Below are positions 7,019 to 14,779 of a DNA stretch of 21,898 nt, one piece after another. The DNA is from Allobutyricicoccus pentlandensis (GTDB lineage Bacteria > Bacillota > Clostridia > Oscillospirales > QAMX01), in assembly GCA_904398645.1 (NCBI GenBank), contig CAJFPH010000148.1, forward strand, positions 1-21,898. The letters run 5' to 3'. Below the pieces are notes generated by a model. That model worked only from the letters and a program-made list of their open reading frames with translations, ran no database searches and had not been told where the DNA came from. Both the position numbers and the translations under genes were made by a program. Position 1 is the first letter of the stretch; each line of letters begins with the position of its first letter.

Positions 7019-7852
7019 ATGTTTCTGTCTGACCTGCATATGCATACATGGTTGTCTCTGGATGGCTGCGAGCGTGTGGAAGCGCTCTGTGAGGCGGCCA
7101 TACGGCGGGGAATTGGCGCCATCGCCATTACGGATCATTGGGATGGTTTTCCGCCCGGAAGACGGGACGATGGGTATGCGCCGCATTTTATGGATTCACG
7201 TGACTTCTGGGATTTGCATGGCGCAAAACTTTTTCCCGAGATTGCATCTGCGCGTGAAAAGTATCACGGTCGCCTGCAAATTCTCTACGGCGTGGAGTTG
7301 GGACAACCGCAGCTGGATCCTGTGAAAACGCGTGCGTTCCTGGAAGCGCATGACTTTGATTTTGTCCTGGCGTCTCAACATTTGAATGGCGCCTGTGAGG
7401 ATTATTATACGCTGGACTACGGAAAAACCGACCTTGATGCGCTGATGCGCGAGTGCTTTGCGCTGGAGCTACAGGTCGTACGCTCCGGCGTGGCCGATGC
7501 GTTGGCGCATATTGATCAGCCTGTACGCCTGATGCGAGATACCGGTTTTGATATTGGCCTTTCCGCCTATCGTGAGCAGGTGGCGGAGCTTTTGCGGGAA
7601 ATGGTTGCGCGTGGGGTGGCGCTTGAACTTAACACGCACGGCCTTCGCAATTGGTATCGCCGTATTTCACCGCCGGAGTGGGTCCTTCCGCTGTATCGGG
7701 ACTTAGGTGGCGAGCTGGTTACAACTGGAAGCGATGCGCACCAGGCGGCCGATGTCGGAGCGGGCGTTCTGGAAGCACGCGAGCTGGCAGAGGCGTATGG
7801 TCTGCGAGTCGTGTCATATTTTTCAAAACACGAACCGATCATCATGGAATAA
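7019..7852 (+). CDS. PHP-domain phosphoesterase, histidinol-phosphatase (HisK/HisJ) family
   Basis: This is a metal-dependent phosphoesterase of the PHP fold, with three metal ions in this family. The start at 7019 is chosen because AAGGGGA lies about five bases upstream and the protein then opens with the canonical SDLHMHT; an ATG at 7004, overlapping the previous stop, is the alternative. In 277 residues the full ligand set is visible: His7, His9, Asp39-His40, Glu93 (GVELGQ), His121 (SQH), His164 (AHIDQP), and Asp239/His241 (GSDAH). The sequence fits monofunctional histidinol-phosphate phosphatase, but no other his gene is in the window, so another phosphorylated substrate is possible. It sits between the protease and ispE, 18 bases before the latter, and is likely cotranscribed with them. 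Confidence 0.85.
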   Translation: MFLSDLHMHTWLSLDGCERVEALCEAAIRRGIGAIAITDHWDGFPPGRRDDGYAPHFMDSRDFWDLHGAKLFPEIASAREKYHGRLQILYGVELGQPQLDPVKTRAFLEAHDFDFVLASQHLNGACEDYYTLDYGKTDLDALMRECFALELQVVRSGVADALAHIDQPVRLMRDTGFDIGLSAYREQVAELLREMVARGVALELNTHGLRNWYRRISPPEWVLPLYRDLGGELVTTGSDAHQAADVGAGVLEARELAEAYGLRVVSYFSKHEPIIME

Positions 7853-7870
7853 CAGGAGGTTGTCAACCGT

Positions 7871-8779
7871 ATGCGGGTCAGCATTGCGGCACACGCCAAG
7901 ATTAATTTGACGCTTGATGTTGTGAAAAAGCTTCAGAACGGGTATCATGAGCTGCTGATGGTCATGCAGAGCATCAGCTTGCACGATATACTTTCTATTG
8001 AAACGGGAACAGATGCGGGAATTGAACTGCGTAGCAATGTGAAAAATATTCCCTGTGACGAACGAAATTTGGTTTATAAGGCTATTCAGGCGTTTTATGA
8101 AGCTTCCGGGATTTTGGAAAGCGGCGTTTCCGTTGCAATCGAAAAACGGATTCCTGTAATGGCAGGACTGGCAGGCGGCAGCACAGATGCGGCGGCGGTC
8201 ATCCGCGCGCTTGATTTTATTTATAACACCCGGTTTTCTGAAAAAGAGTTGCAAAAAATAGGGCTCTGCGTTGGCGCCGATGTTCCTTTCTGCATTTCCG
8301 GCGGTACAATGCTTGCACGCGGGGTGGGAGAGATCCTTTCTCCACTTAGCCCCATGCCTGACTGTACCATTCTTCTGGTCAAACCCGATGTTGCTGTATC
8401 AACGCCGTCTGTCTTTGCCGAGCTTGACAAGCGGGAAATTACACGCCGCCCTGACACGGAGGCAATGATTGGCGCGTTGGCACGTGGCACGGTTTCCGAT
8501 ATCGCGGCCGGACTTTTTAACGTTATGGAGGACGTTACAGCGGCAGAGTGTCCTGAAATTCTGGAGATTAAGCGGCGTATGCTTGCACGCGGAGCGCTTG
8601 GTGCTGCCATGAGCGGGAGTGGCCCGACTGTGTTCGGTATTTTTACAGACAATGTTTGCGCACATGCTGCTTATGCAGAGTTTTTGCCGCGTTATCCGGG
8701 CGTATATTTATGCCGTCCATACCCGGCGAATAGTTCGGAGGATTTCCTCACGTCCTTTGCCGGTATGTCAGGCGTGTAA
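7871..8779 (+). CDS. ispE: 4-diphosphocytidyl-2-C-methyl-D-erythritol kinase
   Basis: This GHMP-family kinase phosphorylates CDP-ME in the non-mevalonate (MEP) isoprenoid pathway. The start at 7871 follows AGGAGGT by about ten bases, and the protein begins with VSIAAHAKINLTLDV, where Lys10 is the conserved catalytic-site lysine. Other landmarks are the ATP-binding PVMAGLAGGSTDAAAV (95-110), Asp137 in GADVPF, and the C-terminal MSGSGPTVFGIF. The length of 302 residues is slightly above the usual 280-300. It is the last gene of the + strand run starting at 6023. No terminator is obvious before the tRNA promoter. Confidence 0.96.
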   Translation: MRVSIAAHAKINLTLDVVKKLQNGYHELLMVMQSISLHDILSIETGTDAGIELRSNVKNIPCDERNLVYKAIQAFYEASGILESGVSVAIEKRIPVMAGLAGGSTDAAAVIRALDFIYNTRFSEKELQKIGLCVGADVPFCISGGTMLARGVGEILSPLSPMPDCTILLVKPDVAVSTPSVFAELDKREITRRPDTEAMIGALARGTVSDIAAGLFNVMEDVTAAECPEILEIKRRMLARGALGAAMSGSGPTVFGIFTDNVCAHAAYAEFLPRYPGVYLCRPYPANSSEDFLTSFAGMSGV

Positions 8780-8795
8780 AATCTTGAATTTACTC

Positions 8796-8824
8796 TTGAC
8801 TTGACCGGCATTTTGTGCTAAGAT
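8796..8824 (+). promoter_or_regulatory. Sigma-A promoter of tRNA-Thr
   Basis: TTGACT (8796-8801) and TAAGAT (8819-8824) have a 17-base spacer, beginning 16 bases after the ispE stop. The expected start site near 8831 leaves a precursor leader of about 29 bases before the tRNA. Confidence 0.8.
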
Positions 8825-8828
8825 AAAA

Positions 8829-8850
8829 CAGCGCTCGAAAAATGGCGCTG
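8829..8850 (+). repeat. Inverted repeat in the tRNA precursor leader
   Basis: CAGCGC (8829-8834) and GCGCTG (8845-8850) form a six-pair stem with a ten-base AT-rich loop. It overlaps the predicted start site and ends nine bases before the mature tRNA. It might help 5' processing or bind a regulator. Confidence 0.5.
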
Positions 8851-8859
8851 TCGTGATGG

Positions 8860-8935
8860 GCTGGTGTGGCTCAGTCGGTAGAGCAGCTGATTCGTAATCA
8901 GCAGGTCGCCGGTTCAAGTCCGGCCACCAGCTCCA
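8860..8935 (+). tRNA. tRNA-Thr (anticodon CGT)
   Basis: A complete cloverleaf can be folded. The acceptor stem is GCTGGTG (8860-8866) with CACCAGC (8925-8931), seven perfect pairs. The D-arm contains AGTCGGTAGA. The anticodon stem is GCTGA/TCAGC with loop TTCGTAA, placing anticodon CGT at 8893-8895, which reads the threonine codon ACG. The T-arm is GCCGG-TTCAAGT-CCGGC. The discriminator base is T, and CCA (8933-8935) is encoded. It is a single tRNA gene between its own promoter and terminator. Confidence 0.97.
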
Positions 8936-8937
8936 AA

Positions 8938-8979
8938 ACACCCTGGAATTGTTAGAATTTCGGGGCGTTTTTTATTTTT
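8938..8979 (+). terminator. Intrinsic terminator of tRNA-Thr
   Basis: The segment 8938-8950 pairs with 8956-8968 (about twelve of thirteen positions, counting G-U pairs) around the loop GTTAG. The long tract TTTTTATTTTT follows. It begins three bases after the encoded CCA. Confidence 0.85.
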
Positions 8980-9080
8980 CCAGTTTCCTTCCTTTTTGGA
9001 GGGCGGGCCATTACTTTCTCGAAAACATAAAGTTAAATTGTTCCTTTAGCGTGAATGATACGATATTCGTGGAATGATGA

Positions 9081-9109
9081 TTGAAATTTTGCCGGCATTC
9101 TGCTATGAT
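9081..9109 (+). promoter_or_regulatory. Sigma-A promoter of proBAC
   Basis: TTGAAA (9081-9086) and TATGAT (9104-9109) are separated by 17 bases. The predicted start site near 9116 lies downstream of an in-frame ATG at 9074, so that ATG cannot be the start and the GTG at 9161 is favoured. The leader is about 45 bases and shows no T-box or other long leader. Confidence 0.8.
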
Positions 9110-9160
9110 GAAAGAAAGCGCCAAAAGTGGCATAAGAACTGGAAGAAAGGGAATACAGTT

Positions 9161-9946
9161 GTGAGAATCGTCGTCAAAGTGGGAACATCTACGCTTGCCC
9201 ATGCGAATGGTTTTTTAAATATTCGCCAAATTGAAGGCCTGTGCAAAGTACTCAGCGACTTAAAAAACGCGGGACACGAGGTAATTCTCGTTTCCTCCGG
9301 CGCTATTGGCATGGGAGTAGGAAAGCTCTCCCTGAAATCCCGGCCGAAAGACATTCCGACAAAACAGGCTGCGGCCGCCGTCGGTCAGTGCGAACTGATG
9401 TACACCTACGATAAGCTCTTTGCCGAGTATAATCATACAGTTGCGCAAATTCTTATAACAGGCGAAGACGTGGAGCATGCCGACCGCCTGCAAAACTTTC
9501 AAAATACACTGTTTCGCCTTTTGGAGCTGGGGGCCTTGCCTATCATCAATGAAAATGACTCGGTTGCCACGCAGGAAATTGTAATCGGCGATAACGATAC
9601 GCTTTCGGCAATTGTTGCAATTGCGGCGCAAGCTGATTTACTGGTGCTGCTCTCGGACATTGAGGGCCTTTATACGTCTGATCCGCGAAAAGACAAGTCT
9701 GCGCAGCTCATTCCGCTTGTGGAAAATTTGACGCCGGAAATCTTCGCTTTGGCCGGCGGCGCGGGCAGCGAACTGGGTAGCGGAGGTATGGAAACGAAAC
9801 TTCATGCCGCACAGATGGTGACGCTGAACGGCATTGATATGATTATTACAAACGGTGCGCACCCGGAAATTCTTTATGATATTATAGACGGCAAACGCGT
9901 TGGGACACGTTTTGTGGGAAAGGATGGGACCGATGACAACGAATGA
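9161..9946 (+). CDS. proB: Glutamate 5-kinase (short form, no PUA domain)
   Basis: It phosphorylates glutamate to gamma-glutamyl phosphate, the first and usually feedback-controlled step of proline synthesis. The start is a GTG at 9161 with AAGGGA about eight bases before it, giving MRIVVKVGTSTL, the expected N terminus. The 261-residue product has the amino-acid-kinase fold: VSSGAIGMG (44-52), NENDSVAT (130-137), IGDNDTLSA and GSGGMETK (206-213). It stops where the roughly 100-residue C-terminal PUA domain of E. coli ProB would begin. The last 14 bases overlap proA, suggesting translational coupling and a ProB-ProA channelling complex. Confidence 0.95.
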   Translation: MRIVVKVGTSTLAHANGFLNIRQIEGLCKVLSDLKNAGHEVILVSSGAIGMGVGKLSLKSRPKDIPTKQAAAAVGQCELMYTYDKLFAEYNHTVAQILITGEDVEHADRLQNFQNTLFRLLELGALPIINENDSVATQEIVIGDNDTLSAIVAIAAQADLLVLLSDIEGLYTSDPRKDKSAQLIPLVENLTPEIFALAGGAGSELGSGGMETKLHAAQMVTLNGIDMIITNGAHPEILYDIIDGKRVGTRFVGKDGTDDNE

Positions 9947-11189
9947 GATTCTGTGTGCTGCTGCGCGAGAAAAATCGTTTTTGGCCGGAGTGGATACGGA
10001 CGCCAAAAACCGCGCGCTCCATGCCATGGCCGATTGCCTGTTGGAAGATACAGATCAAATTTTGAAAGCGAACGCGCAGGACGTTGACGCGGCGCGCGGC
10101 CGTATTTCGGACGTCATGATCGACCGGTTACTTTTGACTGCGGCGCGCATTGAAGCAATGGCGGCGGGAATTCGCGACGTCGCCGCGCTGCCGGATCCGG
10201 TGGGGCGCGTTCTCTCTCGTAATGTACGGCCCAATGGGCTTGTTGTCGAAAAAACGGCTGTGCCCTTTGGCGTAATCGCGATTGTTTATGAGAGCCGGCC
10301 AAATGTGACGTCGGATGCGGCTGCGCTTGCGATTAAAAGCGGCAACGCCTGTGTCCTGCGCGGCGGACGCGATGCTTTTCAATCTGCGTTTGCCATTACG
10401 TCGGCTATGCGGCGGGGCCTGCGCCGGGTGGGGTTCCCTGAGGCGCTTGTTTCCATGGTCGAGGATACCGACCGTGGAAGCGCTGTGGAGCTCATGACGG
10501 CTGTGGGCCTTGTAGATCTGCTGATCCCGCGTGGCGGAGCAGGCCTCATTCGCGCCTGCACGGAGAACGCCAAGGTGCCGTGCATTGAAACGGGTACGGG
10601 AATCTGCCATATTTATGTAGATGCGGCGGCGGATCTGGAACAGGCGTTGGCGATTGTTGACAATGCAAAAACGAGCCGTCCGTCGGTGTGTAATGCAGCG
10701 GAGGTCTGCCTTGTACACAGTGCGGTCGCGAAGACGTTTCTCCCGCAGTTAAAAACGCGCCTGGTGGAAGAACGCGCGGCGGCAGGGAAGACGCCTGTTG
10801 AACTGAGGCTGGATCCGCGCGCAGCCGCGTTTATTGTAGGAAAGCCGACGGACCGTGAAGATTTTGATACGGAATTTTTGGACTATGTTCTGGCCGTGCG
10901 TGTCGTAGACAGCGTGGAAGAGGCCGTGGAGCATATTGCAAAGCATTCGACTGGTCACAGCGAGTCAATTGTGACGCGTGATGAACATACCGCCGCGATA
11001 TTTACCGCACGTGTGGACAGCGCGGCAGTGTATGTCAACGCGTCGACACGGTTTACAGATGGTGGAGAGTTTGGACTGGGTTGCGAAATGGGAATTTCAA
11101 CACAGAAACTGCATGCCCGTGGTCCGATGGGGTTGGAAGAACTTAACACCTATAAATATATTATCCGTGGTAACGGACAAATCCGCTGA
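9933..11189 (+). CDS. proA: Glutamate-5-semialdehyde dehydrogenase (gamma-glutamyl phosphate reductase)
   Basis: This NADPH-dependent enzyme reduces gamma-glutamyl phosphate to glutamate semialdehyde, the second step of proline synthesis. The start at 9933 has AAGGATGGG about six bases upstream and lies 14 bases inside proB; the earlier in-frame ATGs at 9900 and 9924 are less well placed. It has 418 residues, standard for ProA. The aldehyde-dehydrogenase fold is shown by PFGVIAIVYESRPNVTSDAA (111-130), the cofactor-loop segment SGNACVLRGG (136-145), catalytic Cys253 in KTSRPSVCNAAE, and the C-terminal FGLGCEMGISTQKLHARGPM. It is the middle gene of proB-proA-proC. Confidence 0.97.
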   Translation: MTTNEILCAAAREKSFLAGVDTDAKNRALHAMADCLLEDTDQILKANAQDVDAARGRISDVMIDRLLLTAARIEAMAAGIRDVAALPDPVGRVLSRNVRPNGLVVEKTAVPFGVIAIVYESRPNVTSDAAALAIKSGNACVLRGGRDAFQSAFAITSAMRRGLRRVGFPEALVSMVEDTDRGSAVELMTAVGLVDLLIPRGGAGLIRACTENAKVPCIETGTGICHIYVDAAADLEQALAIVDNAKTSRPSVCNAAEVCLVHSAVAKTFLPQLKTRLVEERAAAGKTPVELRLDPRAAAFIVGKPTDREDFDTEFLDYVLAVRVVDSVEEAVEHIAKHSTGHSESIVTRDEHTAAIFTARVDSAAVYVNASTRFTDGGEFGLGCEMGISTQKLHARGPMGLEELNTYKYIIRGNGQIR

Positions 11190-11250
11190 GGCGAACGTAT
11201 ATGACTGGAAACCGGCCATATAAAACTGAATACAAAAAGGAAGTTTTATC

Positions 11251-12057
11251 ATGAACAGAATCTTTGGCTTTATAGGCGTCGGCAATATGGGCGGAGCCTT
11301 GGCGCGCGCTGCATGCCGTTCGGTGGGTTCGGACAGCGTGCTGGTGGCAGATTTGATGCGGGAAAAATCGGATAGCCTGGCGGCGGAGTGCGGTTGCCGG
11401 TCTGTAGATGCGGCGGATGTTGCAGCGCATGCGGATTATATTTTTTTGGGGGCCAAGCCGCAGGCGATGGAGGCCCTGCTCTCCGGTATCCGTACGGCGC
11501 TTATTACGCGTAATAAAAAGTTTGTGCTTGTCAGTATGGCAGCGGGGCTATCGACTGCACGTATTGAGCAACTCGCAGGAGAGGACTATCCTATTATCCG
11601 CATTATGCCGAATATCCCGGCGTCTGTGGGAAAAGGGATGATTCTCTATACGGCCAATAAACAGGTAACGGAAGAAGATCTTTCCGCGTTTACAGAGGGT
11701 ATGCGTGGGGCAGGGCGTTTTGACAGAATTGACGAAAATCTGATTGACGCTGCCAGCGCCATTTCCGGTTGTGGACCGGCGTTTGTTTATCTGTTCATTG
11801 AGGCGCTGGCTGATGGCGGCGTTGCCTGTGGATTGCCTTATGATAAGGCGCTCCAGTATGCCGCACAGACCGTTGTGGGTTCTGCACAGATGGTGCTGGA
11901 AAGTGATCGGCATCCAGAAGCACTGAAAAACGCTGTGTGCAGCCCTGGCGGAACGACAATCGCGGGCGTGCATGCTCTGGAGTCCGGTGCTTTCCGGGCA
12001 TTGAGCATGGATGCCGTTTGCGCGGCTTATCGCAGGACACTGGAGCTGGGGAAATAG
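11251..12057 (+). CDS. proC: Pyrroline-5-carboxylate reductase
   Basis: It completes proline synthesis by NAD(P)H reduction of 1-pyrroline-5-carboxylate. AAGGAAG precedes the ATG at 11251 by about eight bases. The 268-residue product starts with the Rossmann motif FGFIGVGNMGGALA (5-18) and carries the conserved IIRIMPNIPASVGKG and AISGCGPAFVYLFIEALADG segments. Its C-terminal region contains the family signature around VCSPGGTTIAGVHALE. It lies 61 bases after proA with no promoter visible between, so the three genes probably form one operon ended by the terminator at 12208-12251. Confidence 0.97.
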   Translation: MNRIFGFIGVGNMGGALARAACRSVGSDSVLVADLMREKSDSLAAECGCRSVDAADVAAHADYIFLGAKPQAMEALLSGIRTALITRNKKFVLVSMAAGLSTARIEQLAGEDYPIIRIMPNIPASVGKGMILYTANKQVTEEDLSAFTEGMRGAGRFDRIDENLIDAASAISGCGPAFVYLFIEALADGGVACGLPYDKALQYAAQTVVGSAQMVLESDRHPEALKNAVCSPGGTTIAGVHALESGAFRALSMDAVCAAYRRTLELGK

Positions 12058-12371
12058 TTTCTCTGACCGGCAGCAGAAAATTTTGCGGAGATTGGAATAG
12101 GCTGATTAAAAATGCAGAAACTAATCGTGACTTTATGAATGAAGGGGCGATCGGTAGCTTTACAGCAGTCTAGTAGCTGAATCCTTTACTCGATATAAGT
12201 GAAAAAAGTGCCGGCACGGAGCTTTTTTTCCGCTATGTGCCGGCTTTTTTTGCGTATATTATAACGTGTTGAAGAACTCCGCCGCTGTCAAAACGGACTG
12301 ACCGGTGTGATGCAGGCATGTACCGTGCATTCCTTTTACCAGGAAGGATGTTTAGATGCTGGAGAAGAAAT
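12058..12371. other. Intergenic stretch between proC and the ABC exporter
   Basis: Apart from the strong terminator at 12208-12251 no gene or clear promoter is visible. One shadow frame of proC stays open to 12173, but its extension past the proC stop is unrecognised. An AT-rich TATTAT lies near 12256 without a matching -35 box. Ribosome-site-like AGGAAGG at 12341-12347 sits too close to the ATG at 12348 to serve it well. Confidence 0.5.
12208..12251 (+). terminator. Strong intrinsic terminator after proC
   Basis: GCCGGCAC (12210-12217) pairs perfectly with GTGCCGGC (12237-12244). CGGA/TCCG inside can extend the structure. Seven T residues follow (12245-12251), and six A residues precede it, so it could also act on the opposite strand. 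It marks the end of proBAC. Confidence 0.9.
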
Positions 12372-14171
12372 ATGAAATTTAATAAATGGAGCGGATCCAT
12401 ATCATCAATATTTGGAGATAAAGAATTGCGGCGGCGCAGGAAGCCGTTCGTGCATACGTTTTACGAACGCAACCATCTGATGTTTTTGATCGCAATGGCT
12501 ACGCTGTTGGTCAACTCCGCCTTGGATGTATTCATCGCCTATATTATGCAGGAGCTGCTTGACACCGCAACAGGCGGGACTACACAGCGAATTCTGCAGC
12601 TGCTTTTCATGGCAGTTATTTATGCGGCCGTCTATTTTGTGACGGTGCTTTGTGCAAATTATACGCGTAACCGTTTTGTGCGGCGCGCGCTGGTACAATA
12701 TAAGGCATATGTGTTTCAGCGAATTACGGAGAAGAGTATCCGCTCGTTTTCAGACGAAAATACCAGCCGTTACATCTCCGCATTGACCAACGATGTTGCC
12801 AGCATTGAACAGAACCGTCTTCGCGCAATTTTTATGTTCGCGGCGCGCACGTTGTGGTTTTTTGGAGCGCTTGGCATGATGTTCTGGTATGACTGGTCCA
12901 TGACGTTGGTGGTAATTGGTCTTTGCATGTTACCGGTGCTGGTCTCCCTTGCGTTTGGCGGACGCCTGGTGCGTGAGGAAAAGGCAGTCAGCGACCGGAA
13001 CGAGGGCTTTGTTGGGATGGTGAAGGATTTGCTTTCCGGCTTCACCGTTATTAAGAGCTTTAAAGCAGAACGCGAGGTTACAAAGCTGTTTGCCGATGAA
13101 AATACGGAGTTGGAGCAGAAAAAGTACCGCCGACAGATGACTTCCGCTACAATAGACGTGTTTTCCTATGGGGCTGGTGCGTTGGTACAATTTGGCGTAT
13201 TTTTTTATGGCGCATATTTAGCCGTTAGCGGACGCATTACGGCGGGTGTTGTCGTGGCATTCGTACAGCTTATGAACTATGTACTGACGCCGGTTCAAAC
13301 GCTGCCGAGCCTCTTTGCGAACTTTAAGGCGGCGGATGGTCTCATTGATAAACTGGCCGATGCCGTGGAGTCAAATACCGGACGCGGCGGCGTTCGCTGT
13401 GGCAATGAGCTGCGGGAGGGTATCTGCATACAGAATGTAACATTTGGATATGACATGCAATCACCTGTCTTAAAGGACATTAATGTGACGTTTGCCGCAG
13501 GGAAAAGTTATGCTGTAGTCGGGGGATCCGGCAGCGGAAAATCGACTCTCCTCAATCTGTTATTGGGCAGCTTCGATAACTATGAGGGTAAGGTATTATT
13601 TGACGGTCGTGAGCTTCGTGAAATCAGCCCGGAATCGCTTTATGATATTGTGTCAATCATCCAGCAAAACGTTTTTGTTTTTGACAGTTCAATCCGCAGA
13701 AACATTACAATGTTTCGTGAATTCGACGATGCACAGGTTCAGGATGCCATTGAAAAGGCGGGGCTGACCACACTTTTGAATGAACGCGGAGAGGATTATC
13801 AGTGCGGTGAAAATGGCATCGGTCTCTCCGGCGGCGAACGCCAGCGCATATCTATCGCGCGCTGCCTGTTGCGTAAAACCCCTGTGCTGCTCATGGATGA
13901 GGCTACTGCGTCTCTTGACGCAGAGACGGCATTTGCCGTCACTTCATCCATTCTCGATATTGAGCAGCTGACACGTATTATTGTCACACACCGTCTGGAA
14001 GAGAAGCTGCTGACGCGCTATGACGAAATCATTGTCATGCGCGGCGGCATGATTTGCGAGCGAGGTACGTTTGCGGAGCTGATGGCACGGCGGGAGTATT
14101 TTTACTCACTTTATATGGTTTCCAAAGCAGATGAAGCCGAAGAAAATGAAAAAGGACATGTCAAGGCCTGA
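12372..14171 (+). CDS. ABC transporter, fused permease and ATPase (exporter type)
   Basis: This is a half-transporter of the ABCB/MsbA type that exports an unknown substrate, probably as a homodimer. The ATG at 12372 is chosen for the GGAG seven bases upstream. Two earlier in-frame ATGs (12318, 12348) have poor ribosome sites. The 599-residue product has six membrane segments in the first about 320 residues (for example 37-59, 76-95, 155-173, 178-196, 268-287, 290-308). The nucleotide-binding domain follows, with Walker A GGSGSGKST (384-392), a Q-loop near 431, signature LSGGERQ (485-491), Walker B VLLMDE (505-510) and the switch histidine His540. All catalytic motifs are intact. The tail is acidic and lysine-rich. 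No second half-transporter gene is adjacent. Confidence 0.93.
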   Translation: MKFNKWSGSISSIFGDKELRRRRKPFVHTFYERNHLMFLIAMATLLVNSALDVFIAYIMQELLDTATGGTTQRILQLLFMAVIYAAVYFVTVLCANYTRNRFVRRALVQYKAYVFQRITEKSIRSFSDENTSRYISALTNDVASIEQNRLRAIFMFAARTLWFFGALGMMFWYDWSMTLVVIGLCMLPVLVSLAFGGRLVREEKAVSDRNEGFVGMVKDLLSGFTVIKSFKAEREVTKLFADENTELEQKKYRRQMTSATIDVFSYGAGALVQFGVFFYGAYLAVSGRITAGVVVAFVQLMNYVLTPVQTLPSLFANFKAADGLIDKLADAVESNTGRGGVRCGNELREGICIQNVTFGYDMQSPVLKDINVTFAAGKSYAVVGGSGSGKSTLLNLLLGSFDNYEGKVLFDGRELREISPESLYDIVSIIQQNVFVFDSSIRRNITMFREFDDAQVQDAIEKAGLTTLLNERGEDYQCGENGIGLSGGERQRISIARCLLRKTPVLLMDEATASLDAETAFAVTSSILDIEQLTRIIVTHRLEEKLLTRYDEIIVMRGGMICERGTFAELMARREYFYSLYMVSKADEAEENEKGHVKA

Positions 14172-14182
14172 CACATCCTTTT
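14150..14182 (+). terminator. Terminator overlapping the end of the ABC exporter gene
   Basis: AAAAGGA (14150-14156) pairs with TCCTTTT (14176-14182), and TGTCA (14159-14163) with TGACA (14169-14173), separated by a two-by-two mismatch. The five-base loop is AGGCC. The stop codon (14169-14171) lies inside the second arm. The T tract is short. Confidence 0.6.
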
Positions 14183-14218
14183 GCTGAAAAACGTCGGTAG
14201 CAGCGTGTTCAACTACCG

Positions 14219-14674
14219 TCAGCGCTTAGGCTTAATATTAATATTTACACCGAGCGCATCTTCGGAATCCACGACTGTCCAACTGCTTCCGGGATAGTAT
14301 CCGATGGTACGCATTTCAAAGCCTTCTTTGTCCTCAAGCTCGCGGACAATTGCGTCACGGCGGTCGCCAACTTCAAAACCTAAGTGATGCACGCCACAGC
14401 CGTGCTTTTTAAGAAACTCACGGAATGTACTGGGGTTTTCATCCGGCTCAACCAGTTCAATGACAAAACCATCCGCCCGCATGACGGCCATTTTCATGCC
14501 GTATTCAGCGATTTCTCCACGATAGGTCAGATCAGAGCTGCGGGACGGTTTCGTTATCTGAATGTCCGGACGCTCGATCTGAAACAGCGCCGTCCAGCGG
14601 TCGAGCGCTTTTTCGATATCTTCTACAACAATACAGATTTGAATAAAACCCTTTACATCTATTTTGTTTTCCAT
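14219..14674 (-). CDS. VOC-family (glyoxalase/bleomycin-resistance fold) protein
   Basis: This is a small cytosolic protein of the vicinal-oxygen-chelate superfamily; the nearest recognisable relatives are methylmalonyl-CoA epimerase-like proteins. The start at 14674 (MENKIDVKGF) has AAGGAG seven bases upstream; 24 codons of open frame before it lack support. Its 151 residues show two beta-alpha-beta modules, GFIQICIVVEDIEKALDRW (about 9-27) and GVHHLGFEVGDRRDAI, with the family's FVIELVEP strand between. The usual first metal ligand (His in HIGI) is Gln12 here. The last ligand (Glu near the C terminus) is replaced by Asn in GVNINI. The HH pair is kept. The metal site may therefore be altered, and the catalytic role is unknown. 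It is convergent with the ABC exporter. Confidence 0.8.
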   Translation of the reverse strand: MENKIDVKGFIQICIVVEDIEKALDRWTALFQIERPDIQITKPSRSSDLTYRGEIAEYGMKMAVMRADGFVIELVEPDENPSTFREFLKKHGCGVHHLGFEVGDRRDAIVRELEDKEGFEMRTIGYYPGSSWTVVDSEDALGVNINIKPKR

Positions 14675-14723
14675 GCTGTCACTCCTTCTGCTTGATGTAT
14701 TCATTTTAATACAAATACGTTGC

Positions 14724-14761
14724 AAAAACAAGGGCGCGTTACACATCTCTGTGTCCGCGCC
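14724..14761 (-). terminator. Intrinsic terminator of the CBS-domain gene
   Basis: On the - strand GGCGCG (14761-14756) pairs with CGCGCC (14738-14733), and an inner ACACA/TGTGT stem closes a four-base loop. CTTGTTTTT follows. It begins about 18 bases after the CBS-gene stop and would separate it from the VOC gene. Confidence 0.8.
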
Positions 14762-14779
14762 GTAGAGTGATGATGCCTT

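Noticed and set aside
9110..9160. T-box or other attenuator in front of proB
   Set aside because: The predicted leader is about 45 bases, with no specifier stem, T-box sequence or terminator.
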